Below, in pieces: positions 49,901 to 59,926 of a stretch of 64,000 nucleotides of DNA (position 1 is the stretch's first letter; each line of letters begins with the position of its first letter). Position numbers and translations under genes: made by a program. The DNA is from Cyclina sinensis (taxonomy: Eukaryota; Mollusca; Bivalvia; Venerida; Veneridae), in the NCBI GenBank assembly GCA_012932295.1, contig JAAONU010000001.1, positions 30,008,921 to 30,072,920 on the forward strand, given 5' to 3'. The notes under the pieces are model-generated. The model did not search any database, was not told the DNA's origin, and worked only from the letters and a program-made list of their open reading frames with translations.

Positions 49901-52900
49901 AAAGAAACAAGAGGGCCATGATGGCCCTATATCGCTCACCTGAATATGACTGCTTTTAACAAAGTTGCTATTGACCTGGTTAATTGACCCCAGGTGACAC
50001 ATATTCAAATTTGGCCAAGAAATTATTGAAACAATCTTTCTGACAAATTTCAAGGTTATTTGGACTGAAAGTGTAGCCTCTAGAGTGTTAACAAGGTTTT
50101 TCCATATTTGGGCTCTGTCACCCAGTTTTTGACCCCAGATGATCCATATCCAAACCTGAGCTAGAAATCATCAAAACAACCTTTCTGACTAATTTCCAGG
50201 ACATTTGGACTGAAAATGTAGCCTCTAGAATGTTTACAAAGTTTTTCGATATTTAGGCCCTGTGACCTAGTTTTTTTAATCCAGATGACCCATATTCAAA
50301 GCTGAGCTGGAAATCATAGAAGCAACCTTTCTGACAAATTTTCAGGTTATTTGGAATTAAAATCTTAACTCTAGAGTGTTAACAAGGTTTTTCCATATTT
50401 GGTCTCTGTGACCAAGTTCTTGACCAAAGAAGACCCATATTAGTACTTAGAGCTAGAAATCATCAAAACAACCTGTCTGACAAACTTCCAGGATATTTGG
50501 ACTGAAAATGTAACCTGTGGAGTGTTAAAATGGTGACCTAGTTTTTTATCCCAGATGACCCATATCCTAATCTGGGCTAGAAATCATTGAAACAACCTTT
50601 CTGACAAATTTCTAGGACATTTGGACTGAAAATGTAACCTCTACAGCATTAACAAGGATTTTCTACTTTTTGGCCCTGTGTCCTAGTTTTTGACCCCACA
50701 TAACCCATTTTCAAAACTGAGCTAGAAATCATTAAAACAATCTTTCTGACAAATTTCCAGGATATTTGAACTGAAAATGTAGCCTCTAGAGTGTTAACAA
50801 GGTTTTTCCATATTTGGGGTCTGTGACCTCGTTTCTGACCCCAGATGACCTTTATTCGAATCTGAGCTAGAAATCATTAACACATTTTTTCTGAAAAATT
50901 TTCGAGAATATTTGGACTAAAAAGTAGCTTTAAGAGTGTTAACAAGTTTTTTTCTATTTTTGGGCTCTGTGACCTAGTTTTTTATTTCAGATGACACATA
51001 TTAAAATTTAACCTAGAAATCATTGAAACAACCTTTCTGACAGATTCCAGGTTATTTGAACTGAAAATGTTACCTCTAGAGTGTTAACAAGGTTTTTCCA
51101 TATTTGGGCTCTGTGACCTAGTTTTTGACCCCAGATGACCCAATTCTGAACTTGAGCTAAAAATCATCAAAACAACCTTTCTGACAAATTTCCAGGATAT
51201 TTGGACTGAAAATGTAACCTCTAGAGTGTTAACAAGGTTTTTCTATTTTTGGGCTCTGTGACCTAGTTTTTGAACCCAGATGACCCGTATTCGAACTTGA
51301 GCTAGAAATCATAGAAACAACCTGTCTGACAAAATTCCAGATTATTCGGACTGAAAATGTTACTTCTCCTTCTACAAAAAGATTTTCAAAGTTTTCACTA
51401 TATAAGCCTATGTAAAACCAATGACCCCGGGGTGGGGCCAAATTTGACTCCAGGGGTATAATTGGAACAAACTTGGTAGAGGTCCACTAGACAATGCTAC
51501 ATACTAAGTCTTAAGGCTCAGGGCCTTGTGGTTTCAGACAAGAAGATTTTCGAAGTTTTTCCTATACAAGCTTATGTGAAACCAATGACCCCAGGGTGGG
51601 GCCAAATTTGACCCCAGAGGTATAATTTGAACAAACTTGGTAGAGGTCTACTAGACAATGCTACGTACCAAATATCTAAGCTCTATGCCTTACGGTTTCT
51701 GATAAGAAGATTTTTAAAGTTTTCCCTATATAACTCTATGTAAAACAAGTTACCCCTGGGGCGGGGCCATTTTTGACCCAGAGGCCATGATTTAAACAAA
51801 CTTGGTAGAGGTCCACTAGACAATGCTGCACACCAAATATCTTAGCTCTATGCCTTACAGTTTCTGACAAGAAAATTTTTAAAGTTTTTCCTATATAAGT
51901 CTATGTAAAACTAGTTACCCTTGGGGCGGGGCCATTTTTGACCCCAGGATCATAATTTGAACAAACTTGGTAGAGGTCCACTAGACAATGCTACATACCA
52001 AATATCTTAGCTCTATGCCTTACGGTTTCTGACAAGAAGATTTTTAAAGTTTTTCCTATATAACTCTATATAAAACAAGTTACCCCTTGGGCGGGGCCAT
52101 TTTTGACCCGGAGGCCATGATTTGAACAAACTTGGTAGAGGTCCACTAGACAATGGTACACACCAAATATCTTAGCTCTATGCCTTACGGTTTCTGACAA
52201 GAAGATTTTTAAAGTTTTTCCAATATAAATCTATGTAAAACAAGTAACCCCTGGGGCGGGGCCATTTTTGACCCCAGGATCATAATTTGAACAAACTTGG
52301 TAGAGATCCACTAGATGATGCTTTATACCAAATATCAAAGCTCCAGGCCTTGTGGTTTCTGACAAGAAGATTTTTAAAGATCCAACTTGTAAAATCTGTT
52401 TTTAGCTCCTGTGACCCAGAAATGCAATGAACCGGAACCATTTGAACAAACTTGGTAGAGCTTCATGCAAGGAACATTCTAGGCAAGTTTCATTAAATTT
52501 TGCCCAGTGGTTTCAGAGGAGATGTTGTTTGTATGAATTGTGGACGACGGACGGACGGACGGACGGACGGACGGACGGACGCCGGACAATCAAGGATTCT
52601 AAAAGCTCACATGAGCATGCTCAGGTGAGCTAAAAATATATAACATCATTAAATCTTTTCAGGTAATAGCTGCATAGTATTTTAAGATAGAATAAAAGCT
52701 ACCGACAGAATTAGGCTTAGAATTTGTTTCTTTAAAATTAAAGTTTATATGCTACGAAAAAACCCATAAATTTTATGGTTCTATAAACACTGAAGGAAAA
52801 CAAAACCTGATTTCAACAGGATTTGAACCCATGCATTTTCTGGTCAGTTAAATTAACCACTTAACCAATGGAACCACTAAGCCACAGAGGCTAGTTATTA

Positions 52901-54912
52901 CCAATTCTCAAAATTAACAACATAAACAAAGTATTTTACCCTGTGATCAATGGGGTAATTTTTTTATTGATGAAAATGTGTAAAACTACATTGTAATGCA
53001 TTTCTGTAACCAAAAATGTGACAGTAACTAAGTTTTGATACATTCTTTGCAATTACAACTATAATATCCATTACATGTATAAACATTTTCTTTTCTATGC
53101 ATCACTGACTCATCTGTGTCTCAGTTGCTTTAAACACAACAGTATACTGGTCTAATTTAAATAATATTAATCCAAGACAATGGAATTTTTCAATAATATT
53201 CATCCAAGACAATGGAATTTTTCAATCTCAAAAAGGCAAAGATACTACTTTGACACTATCATTTTTAGCATGATAATGTCAGTCATTTTTTAATTTTACA
53301 TACCCATTATAACCAAACAAGGCACACTTGTGCATCTTTTCAAGACTGAGACGAAGAAACTCATGGGCATCTTCTTGACGACCACAGCGGAAATGACGAC
53401 CAATAACTATAATAACATATACATTACCTTTATCACAAATGTAGAGAGCATTTTTTTTTTCAAGTCTTAATAGATAAACCATTATGATCATTATTCTTCA
53501 GAGTACAACAAGAACAGAACAGTTATTTACTACTTCAAACTACATCAAGCCATTAGCCAACTGGACTTGATACTTTTGATCTCAACGAGCCCAGCCTCAA
53601 ACTCATGAGCGAGCTTTAAAGCTGAACACCAGTAGTATATCATGATTTACTTTATCATTAATATTCAACATAAAACACTATTATTGAGGTTGTTAATGAT
53701 TTCTGTCAACTTTATGTTTTTTTATCTGTTCTAGTACCAGTAATATAGTTTTACATCATTATAGTCTCTCCCATGAATCCAGTTTTTCAAAAATCTGGCT
53801 TTGGTGCAGTAAGTGCAGATCTCAATGGAAAATCTTGTCACCACTGGCAACTTGGTGAGTATTAATTTATATCCCTTGAATTCATCAGACTTTAAAAGAG
53901 CATCTTACATATAAATGAAAGGGTTCTAAGACTGATTTTATCAGACTAAGACCAAGCAAGATTTGAATGATAATAAAGCTTTTTCAATTTTGGCGTTTTA
54001 ACTGTAATTGTAACAACAAACTTACACTGCAGGTTATTGGTAAACCATTTTGGATTCACAGCTTGACCATTTCCATTAGTGTAGTTCAAACACTTTTTTG
54101 TCAGAAACTGAAGGTTGCACATAATACATCTCTCTGAGTTATTTACACGACCTGTAAAATAACATTCCACTGAGGATTTTATATTTCATCAATCATTTAA
54201 ATACTAGGTGACAGAGAGTCAAAGGCACAGCAATCAGTATAAAAATTATAAACAAAACAAAAGTAATTTCTAAAAAGTCTGGAATGTTTAAATACCATAC
54301 TTACAAATCCTTGAATGATGACCACTCAACATGTAGTTTGCCAGAGGAGGACAGTGGATCAAGCACTGTAAGGTGGCATTCATGAAGCAAGTGTTGCCAA
54401 TATTAGAAAATCCTATGCCACTTTTCTGATGGTTCCATGAGAAGTCAAGTGGTTCAGTGAAAAGGATCTGCTTGGGCTGTGGAAGGCCCTCGCCATCATC
54501 TGCTGTATTTGATCCTATATAAAAAATTGTCAGTTATAACAAAAAAAAAAAAAAAAAAAAAAAAACTGCAATAGACATAGAAATGGTGAAAAACTATTAA
54601 AACTAATGGTTCTCAGTATATTTTTCCAGTTTCATCTAACAATATGCTTGTGTAAGATTAAAAATCATTTATCAAAAATGTTTCTTCGTTAAAGTGTTTC
54701 TCACCAGATGTACTTTTCTGTACAGGTGCCATCCCAGGTGCTAGGTTGACATACTTGCCCTTAAGCATGTCAGTAACAGAGGAATGAGGCTTAGAGGATT
54801 CCTGGAACTCTATCTTCTGTGTCAGAACACTTGAAGAGGCTGACTGAAGTCTGCTGTCCAGGTCAGTTTTTTTGCCAAAAGTTGATTCTAGCTTTTGCTC
54901 AATATTTTGCAT
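43832..54912 (-). CDS. USP36: Ubiquitin-specific protease, USP36/USP42 type, whole coding gene, 16 coding exons
   Basis: A cysteine deubiquitinase; vertebrate USP36 acts in the nucleolus on ribosome-biogenesis factors. Coding exons, 5' to 3': 54912-54705, 54514-54305, 54151-54026, 53406-53304, 49897-49830, 49604-49451, 49164-49087, 48785-48677, 48450-48328, 48157-48017, 47753-47552, 47224-45653, 45385-45221, 44847-44738, 44262-44164, 43918-43832. All introns are GT-AG and the phases join to 3555 nt, 1184 residues plus stop; human USP36 is about 1120. The N-terminus matches USP36 (LxQKIEF..KYVNLAP). The USP domain spans about 102-415 with Cys112 (GNTCFMN), His375 (SGHYVANV) and Asp391 (FNDSS). 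Zinc-type CxxC pairs lie at 241/244 and 288/291. A disordered, Lys/His/Arg/Asp/Glu-rich region follows, then a C-terminal WDG..YG and DDEFDRGK block typical of USP36. Confidence 0.93.
44164..44262 (-). CDS. USP36: USP36-like exon 16: basic C-terminal segment
   Basis: Encodes [20 protein letters not shown] then [13 protein letters not shown]. It continues the DDEFDRGK block into a Lys/His-rich stretch, parallel to KEKKIKKFK...NAFQKLQ in USP36. Acceptor TATTTTAG|ATA, donor AAT|GTAAGT. Confidence 0.88.
44263..44737 (-). other. USP intron 15/16
   Basis: 475-base intron, AT-rich, nothing recognised in it. Confidence 0.7.
44738..44847 (-). CDS. USP36: USP36-like exon 15: WDG and DDEFDRGK block
   Basis: Encodes [20 protein letters not shown] then [17 protein letters not shown]. 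The ending matches the conserved C-terminal WDEEFDRGK of USP36 and is the best reason to prefer USP36 over USP42. Two in-frame acceptors six bases apart (CCAG and TTTCAG) could add Val-Ser; I used the second. Confidence 0.9.
44848..45220 (-). other. USP intron 14/15
   Basis: 373-base intron, no recognisable feature apart from a T run near 45187. Confidence 0.7.
45221..45385 (-). CDS. USP36: USP36-like exon 14
   Basis: Encodes [20 protein letters not shown], then [20 protein letters not shown], then [19 protein letters not shown]...QELEK.SS...YG aligns with the C-terminal WDG..QELLKNSSDKAYG motif shared by USP36 and USP42. Phase 1 on entry and exit. Confidence 0.92.
45653..47224 (-). CDS. USP36: USP36-like exon 13: giant disordered charged exon
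   Basis: A single 1572-base exon for residues 508-1031. It is low in hydrophobics, Ser/Lys-rich at first and then dominated by Lys, Arg, His, Asp and Glu. It includes [38 protein letters not shown] and several [24 protein letters not shown] repeats. Vertebrate USP36 has a comparable long basic C-terminal half that targets it to the nucleolus; the basic clusters here suggest the same. [14 protein letters not shown] resembles a motif conserved in USP36/42. Acceptor TTTCAG|CTG, donor CCAG|GTCAGT. Confidence 0.93.
47225..47551 (-). other. USP intron 12/13
   Basis: 327-base AT-rich intron with nothing recognised. Confidence 0.75.
47552..47753 (-). CDS. USP36: USP36-like exon 12
   Basis: Encodes [20 protein letters not shown], then [20 protein letters not shown], then [20 protein letters not shown] and QSSQKIC. 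Linker directly after the catalytic domain, low complexity, no domain seen. Acceptor ATTTCAG|GAT, donor TGCT|GTAAGT. Confidence 0.88.
48017..48157 (-). CDS. USP36: USP36-like exon 11: end of USP domain
   Basis: Encodes [20 protein letters not shown], then [20 protein letters not shown] and [18 protein letters not shown] is the terminal strand of the USP fold (family QQAYVLFYLR). Confidence 0.95.
48328..48450 (-). CDS. USP36: USP36-like exon 10: His box
   Basis: Encodes [20 protein letters not shown], then [20 protein letters not shown] and S. SGHY supplies the catalytic histidine and FNDS the third active-site residue. Acceptor GTTTCAG|GGA, donor TCG|GTAAGT; phase 0 both sides. Confidence 0.97.
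48677..48785 (-). CDS. USP36: USP36-like exon 9
   Basis: Encodes [20 protein letters not shown], then [28 protein letters not shown] matches USP36/42. A GGGN insertion precedes it compared with the shorter FSGGK of human USP36. Confidence 0.95.
48786..49086 (-). other. USP intron 8/9
   Basis: 301-base intron, AT-rich, nothing recognised. Confidence 0.75.
49087..49164 (-). CDS. USP36: USP36-like exon 8
   Basis: Encodes [20 protein letters not shown] then TIQLK; matches CKKKVPASKRFTIHRTSNVL of the family. Its first Cys pairs with the preceding exon's Cys as a zinc-type CxxC. Confidence 0.97.
49451..49604 (-). CDS. USP36: USP36-like exon 7: finger subdomain
   Basis: Encodes [20 protein letters not shown], then [20 protein letters not shown] and [11 protein letters not shown]. 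CxxC at 241/244 plus KCEKC across the next junction form the structural zinc site. Matches SDTYDPYLDVALEI. Confidence 0.96.
49830..49897 (-). CDS. USP36: USP36-like exon 6
   Basis: Encodes [20 protein letters not shown] then SQ, matching [15 protein letters not shown]. The acceptor TTTCTTTTAG|TATTG lies only a few bases from the edge of the tandem element that fills the upstream intron. Confidence 0.96.
49905..52636. mobile_element. 2.7 kb composite tandem element with two different unit arrays
   Basis: Left part (about 49980-51360) is some nine to ten copies of a unit of about 145 bp, with marks CTCTAGAGTGTTAACAAGG, GACCCCAGATGACCCATATT and AACCTTTCTGACAAATTTCC. Right part (about 51360-52480) is seven copies of a 165-bp unit, with marks AAACTTGGTAGAGGTCCACT at 51471, 51635, 51800 and onward. 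A perfect GGAC microsatellite (about 52545-52580) precedes the right end. The left end holds GGGCCATGATGGCCC and the right end GCTCACATGAGCATGCTCAG, both palindromic. A diverged short copy (58840-59232) has the same two ends, which supports the boundaries. No coding frame is seen. Confidence 0.88.
52545..52580. repeat. GGAC tetranucleotide microsatellite
   Basis: Perfect run of GGAC units just inside the right end of the composite element. Confidence 0.95.
52803..52891 (-). mobile_element. tRNA-like fragment, SINE head or tRNA pseudogene
   Basis: On the minus strand an A box TGGCTTAGTGGTTC (plus 871-884 of this kilobase) and a B box GGTTCAAATCCTG (plus 817-829) stand about 50 bases apart, with TTAAGTGGTTAATTTAACTG between them. 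The spacing is too long and the cloverleaf too poor for a working tRNA. Confidence 0.6.
53171..53225. repeat. 32-bp tandem duplication
   Basis: TCCAAGACAATGGAATTTTT with CAATAATATTCA occurs at 53171 and again at 53203. Confidence 0.9.
53304..53406 (-). CDS. USP36: USP36-like exon 5
   Basis: Encodes [20 protein letters not shown] then [29 protein letters not shown] is a signature of USP domains (family [17 protein letters not shown]). Acceptor TATTATAG|TT, donor AATGG|GTATGT. Confidence 0.97.
53407..54025 (-). other. USP intron 4/5
   Basis: 619-base AT-rich intron with no repeat that I can bound. Confidence 0.65.
54026..54151 (-). CDS. USP36: USP36-like exon 4
   Basis: Encodes [20 protein letters not shown], then [20 protein letters not shown] and Q. 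CIMC corresponds to FCMLC in USP36; NP..F..NL aligns with KPVSFIRDL. Phase 1 on both sides. Confidence 0.93.
54305..54514 (-). CDS. USP36: USP36-like exon 3: catalytic Cys box
   Basis: Encodes [20 protein letters not shown], then [20 protein letters not shown], then [20 protein letters not shown] and [23 protein letters not shown] holds the nucleophile Cys112. Acceptor TATATAG|GAT follows a T run of about 27 bases (plus-strand A run 54541-54565). Confidence 0.97.
54538..54565. repeat. Poly-A/T tract near a splice acceptor
   Basis: An uninterrupted A run of about 25 on the plus strand, equivalent to poly-T 25-50 bases upstream of the exon 3 acceptor on the gene strand. Confidence 0.95.
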
Positions 54913-54947
54913 TGTAATCTCTATTGAAATGGTCTAGGACGTCCTAT
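54705..54947 (-). CDS. USP36: USP36-like exon 2: start codon and N-terminus
   Basis: Acceptor TTTGCAG|ATAGG at 54947; ATG at 54912-54910, so 54913-54947 is 5' UTR. It encodes [20 protein letters not shown] then [20 protein letters not shown] then [20 protein letters not shown]. VLxQKIEF..........LKxKYVxLNP is conserved at the N-terminus of USP36, which supports this start. Donor TCTG|GTGAGA. Confidence 0.9.
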
Positions 54948-56520
54948 CTGCAAATGAGAATTAAGACAAAATTATTACTAGAGGTTTAACAATGATTCAT
55001 ATCAATGTTATCCCACATACAGAACATTTGGAAGACCTAAAAAATGTTAAGCTTCAAGACAGACACAAAAACTGTCCAAAAAAGCACTGAGGCGGAGATG
55101 CCGCTCACACTTACAAAATCTGCTGACACCACATTATCTGAAATCACATGATCAATGTCGAAGTTATTAGATGGAGGGATAAACAATTGAATGTTGCACT
55201 GCTACCTCGACCTTTGAAAAAAAAAAAAGGTTTAAGTGACTGTTAATGCTCCCCTCCCCTATTATTTTATAGCACATCATAAAAGGTCTTTGAAAAAACA
55301 GTAAACCTAGACTATCATCATCATGTATAGTTTCCTAATAGTAGTATTTGTCCCAAGTATATTTTCTTATATAAATCAAATAAAACATTTAAATAAGCAG
55401 CAAATAAAGTCTCTTCAGATAAAATGTTAATCTTTTGAAACTTCACACTGAAGTCTTTGGTTGATGAAGAATGAGTTCATGTGATGTTGTGTTTTTGATT
55501 ATGGGATGAGGAATTTGCTGTTTCTTGTGTTTGTAAGGCGATTGTGACCGACACTGACCTGTTTGTAGTTTATTTTGTGTAGCATGACCATAGTCTTATA
55601 GAACAGAGATAACCTAGCATCTGTACGCCCTAGTTCAAGTCAATGGAGATTAAGAGAGTGGGGCAGGTCAGTAACGCTTTAAGTCTGACTATAATCGAAC
55701 ATGATCCAATGGGCTGCTCCTGTTTCTGCGCAGGAATCCTGTGTGGTTTACTCTCTGGGTTGTGCTGTTTACATGGGCATCCCATGTAAGTTTATCTGAG
55801 ATATCCATGCCTAGGTATTTTGCTGTGGTAACTGATTCTAGTTTATTCTTTACTATGTGTGCTAAGTATAAACTGATGTTGTAAATGACAGAAAAAAACC
55901 TTACCAAAACACAAAAGCAGATACTGCTACAACTGCAGCAAATGTAAAAGAAATCAGTATCTCTAAGCACTTTCAACTATGGAAAATTTCAGTTTTTAAA
56001 CTTGGATCATTTAGCCTCTTATTCTCAACAACAAAAAAACTAACGCATGCACCTGCTGAAATAGCCATACAAGACACTTTTTTCAATCTGACAGCTCAAA
56101 CAAGCAGAATGCATTGGTAAACAGACATAAGATATCTTGGTATTTTTTGTTTCTGAAAAGTTTAAACAGCATGCAAACACATTTTGATTTCATCACTGAA
56201 ACGTCAGCTGAGGCAATACTTTAGTGTCAATATTAGATATTCAAAACATCAAATGCGTTATTTAATCACAGCTGTCTCATAAAAAAACTTCGGTGAATCA
56301 AACAGATAAGAAAATTATAAACTTTTGAACACACACGTGATAAATACGATACTGTCCACCAACATTCAAAAATTTCCTGGACAGAACAAGTCTCTTCAGC
56401 TTCACCGGTGTTTTATGCTCAGGTCAATCGGTGACCTATCAGTAGACCTCATAAAAACAAAACCTAATATTTCTATCACCAAAATAGCTGAGGCTAAATT
56501 AAAATAAAATTCAAACTTAC
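54948..56520 (-). other. USP 5' intron
   Basis: Runs from the non-coding first exon donor to the exon 2 acceptor. It contains a LINE fragment (55685-55880). CGGCATCTCCGCC near 55090 followed by TTTT|GTAAGTGTG on the minus strand could be an alternative non-coding exon. Confidence 0.55.
55685..55880 (-). pseudogene. LINE reverse-transcriptase C-terminal fragment
   Basis: The minus-strand frame gives ESVTTAKYLGMDISDKLTWD then AHVNSTTQRVNHTGFLRRN, matching the conserved AKYLGVTIS..L.W..H........GFLRRN block downstream of the LINE polymerase domain. Both sides are lost, so it is a short dead fragment. Confidence 0.85.
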
Positions 56521-56700
56521 ATAGGGCGCCCGTCAACCGCAGCAATGGAGATCAATATACGGGTTCTACCTATTGTCGACGTCATATCCTTGACATGCGT
56601 AGCAACGAATTGGACGGATAGACATTTTTTCTTCGTTATACATGTATCATTTATTTCAAAACGAAGACCAGTCTTGAAAAATATTTTACGGCAAATATTT
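56310..56700 (-). promoter_or_regulatory. CpG-bearing promoter and non-coding first exon of the USP gene
   Basis: CpG is locally dense (GGCGCCC, ACCGCAG, CGACGTCA and others). On the minus strand CCCTAT|GTAAGTTTG gives a strong donor at 56521/56520 that would splice to the exon 2 acceptor at 54947. An ATF/CREB-like CGACGTCA lies at 56577-56584. The start site is not pinned; it probably lies between about 56560 and 56700. Confidence 0.55.
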
Positions 56701-56739
56701 TTCTTTGGAACCAAGCAAAAGCTTAAACTCCACGCATAG

Positions 56740-58838
56740 TTACTTCCTTTTATTTAACTGCATATTCCAGCCAGGTCAAGTTTATTTTTGCCCAAAATGA
56801 ACAAAATTACATAATTTCAACTTAGTTATGTAACTCAAGTTAAGTTTTGTAATTTGAGCCAAATTACAATACTGAATTAACTCCTTCTGCAATCACTTGA
56901 ATCGAATCTTTTTATTTTAACATATTTTGATGTTACCAAATAAATAAAGACAGTAAGTAACTGGAAACAAGTAAATATTTCGTTCATTTACTTGTAAACA
57001 TCATCACGTTGTGGCAGTGATAAATATTAAGGGAAGTAAACTACTGTGTTGGCAAAAGCTATCTCCATCTTGTTATCTGTTGAAAAGAATGGGTGTTAAA
57101 AGTACATTACTGATAAATAAAGCTTAAGAATGATTGTACATATAGTTGCAACTGCATAAGATTTCTTCATTTAACCTCAGCTTCTTTTTTTTCTGCATTT
57201 TTCAATCCTTATTTCACCCTTGTTTATTTAAACACTATAAAATTTCAAATTCATATTTGTACTGCAACTGAAAAAAACTTTTTTTCTTCAGTTCCTCACT
57301 TAATCTTATCACTAACAAACATCCTGCCCATGATAAAATGGAAAAGAATTATATTCTTAATATATTTGGCTTCAAAGGTTGATCAGAGACATAGATAGTT
57401 ATCTATGTCTCTGGGTTGATCAAGTTTCAGAATAACAGATAGCATTTGTCTGCATGCTTTTCATGTCCCAACCATAGGTCACAATACAAAAACTGGCACA
57501 TTTCGACCTTTATAAAATCACAAATTTGTTCTGCAATGTAGAATTTTCACCTCTGCCTACTTTATAATCATTAAATTAACAAATCTGCCAACACATATAA
57601 AAAGATCCTTCTTTATTTTTTACATAGTTGAAATTACAATATAATTTCAAAATGCATATGGCTTACTTTAAAAATGATCCATACATTTATTGAGCATTGA
57701 CTCATTCTTACACTTGATCCTCCCTCCCTTACTCATAAAGTGAATCCTACAGCACATATAATGTCTCTGTTCACGTAACTTTCCATGAAAGTGAGAAAAG
57801 TAGTTACTTGCTTTCTAAAAAGTTATTAACTCAACTATAAAAGTGATACATGTCTCAGTACAAATAACAACTTTAGACAGATGGAAAAAAAGCTGCTTGT
57901 AATATTTGTCTCTAATACGCCATTATTAAAGAAAAAGAGTGTTTCTTTCAAATGGGAGGCTTACAATATGATTCCACAAAAAAGCAGTGATATACAGTGC
58001 AAATTTTGAAAAGAAATAGACTTATTTTTATGTATGATTTCTCATCCTGATATGTTACCAAAGAATTCTGATTTTTTTTGGGTTGTAATTATGGTGTATA
58101 ACTACAAAAATAAACATAAAGAATTCTTTTTGTCATGAAAAGAGTTCTGAAATCTGAATGAAGAGCACTGTCAGAAATGCTCGGAAGTGCCTGAATAGCT
58201 TACTTAAGCTTTCCCATGAAGCTTCTTAATAAGGACAATGTCATACAAGCACTAAACTCAAACATTACTTGAGACTCAAATACAAATACTCACTAGCCTC
58301 AAGAGAAAAGTCTCATTTCAAGATTTCAGTAAACCTGTATTTAGAGACAACACTGCGGCCGTGTCAAATGGTTTTTCAAAACAGGTACAGAGTTGTTCCT
58401 TCAGATATATGCTATCTTGAAATAAATCTGAAATAGTTGACCATGATAGCCCAGATGTTACATTTACACAGCTACCTATAGTTTGATTTAGCAGTTAAAT
58501 TTTTCAAGATTTTCTGATACAGGTTTTGTACTTTCTGATGCACTTTAAAACATATTTGTGCCCAGCGTTTTAACAGTGATAATTACAGGAATTTATGAGA
58601 ATCCATAGTTTGGCCAGGCTATAATTAGACATGCCTGCAGGATTTCTTGAGAGTGTGAAGCAAGAACTTTTTCAACAAACCTAGGAGCTGTGGATATTCA
58701 TAAAACATACTCATCACTAATGTATAATCCATGTTTTATTATCTGTCTATTCTTTAAACAGTTAAAACAAAATTATGTAAGTGTAACGTAAGATGATACA
58801 ACTACCATCCAAGTATAACTTAAGTCCATTCAACACAT
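56740..58838. other. Upstream intergenic, no gene recognised
   Basis: AT-rich with no exon-like stretch on either strand. It contains the 28-bp palindrome at 57386-57413. TTTATT (AATAAA on the minus strand) occurs at 57612-57617, but no coding sequence is attached to it. Confidence 0.5.
57377..57422. repeat. Perfect palindrome between 9-bp direct repeats
   Basis: CAGAGACATAGATA (57384-57397) and TATCTATGTCTCTG (57400-57413) are exact reverse complements with 2 bases between. GGTTGATCA at 57377-57385 is repeated at 57414-57422. Confidence 0.95.
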
Positions 58839-58839
58839 A

Positions 58840-59232
58840 AAAAAAGAGGGCAATGATCCTCACTTGAGTACTTTGGGTGTTGGTCTGCTGTAAAGCAAAC
58901 AGCAGAAGCAAAATTACAGTTTCTGAATTGAAGATTTTCAAAGACCTTATTTTTTATATGAACAGGACCCCCGAGGCAGGACCAATTTTGACCCCAGAGA
59001 CAGTACTGTATATAAAATAGCTTTGCTCTATATGGCATACATCTAACTGTATTTTCAGACAAGAAGATTTTTAAGTCTTATTTATATAAGCCTATGTAAA
59101 ATCAAGTGACCCCCTGGGCAGGACCATATTAAGTACCAAGAGTCTTAATGGAATTTAATTCTTTGAACAACTTTGGTAGAGCCAGACACAGGGGGATCAC
59201 AAAAGCTCAGCATATGCTGAGGTGAGCTAAAA
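58840..59232. mobile_element. Short diverged copy of the composite tandem element
   Basis: Begins AAAGAGGGCAATGATCC and ends AAAAGCTCAGCATATGCTGA then GGTGAGCTAAAAA, the same ends as the 49905-52636 element. Inside is little more than one or two 165-bp-type units (GACAAGAAGATTTTTAAGTC, ACTTTGGTAGAG). It lacks the GGAC microsatellite. Confidence 0.85.
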
Positions 59233-59926
59233 AGCATAACTTTCAAAAATGATTCTTACAATTTCAATTTACATCGCATTACTATGACAACAGTAATGCC
59301 TAGAATTACTTAACCATATTGTAGCACAATATAATCTTGTAGGATAAAAAGACATACTTTTATCACTACATTATCGAAGTATCTTAGAATTGCTTCTGTA
59401 CATTAAATGTGACTTACAAAGAAAATGGCTGAGATCAAATTTATGTTTTTTGAAAGTAAAAACTTCAATTACTGGCCCCCCTTATTACAACATATTATAC
59501 AAAATATATACTCTTTTTCAAATTTGTAACAGCAGTTGACTGGCCTACGAAAATACAGAAACAATTAAACTTATGTTCTCTGGAAACCTGTTCCCATTTG
59601 TCAGAATCATGTCATACTGCAGAGTGGTGGGACTCACTCATACATACCAGATACCTAAAGTTAACACAGACTATCACTCATATAACAACACATCATAGAG
59701 ACAATATTTCCAGCTAGGTTATTCCTAAATTAAGTCCCTTTCAATTATCTGATCAATTGCTGAAAGTTCTGGCTTGCTCAAACACACTTTTAACTTGTTT
59801 ACAGTCACAATTTAATAGAGTCATTATTGCATTTAACACAGAATATATACTGTATATGTGATTAGTTTTTTTCCAGTTGCATGGATCTTGGTACACTGAA
59901 AAGACTTTAGTAATGAGGACTCTGGG
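59233..59926. other. Intergenic, nothing recognised
   Basis: AT-rich, no exon-like frame and no repeat that I can bound. Confidence 0.5.

Larger units (their letters stand above)
49898..53303 (-). other. USP intron 5/6 (3.4 kb), filled by a tandem element
   Basis: About 80 percent of this intron is the composite element 49905-52636. The remainder holds a tRNA-like fragment (52803-52891) and a 32-bp duplication at 53171-53225. Confidence 0.85.
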
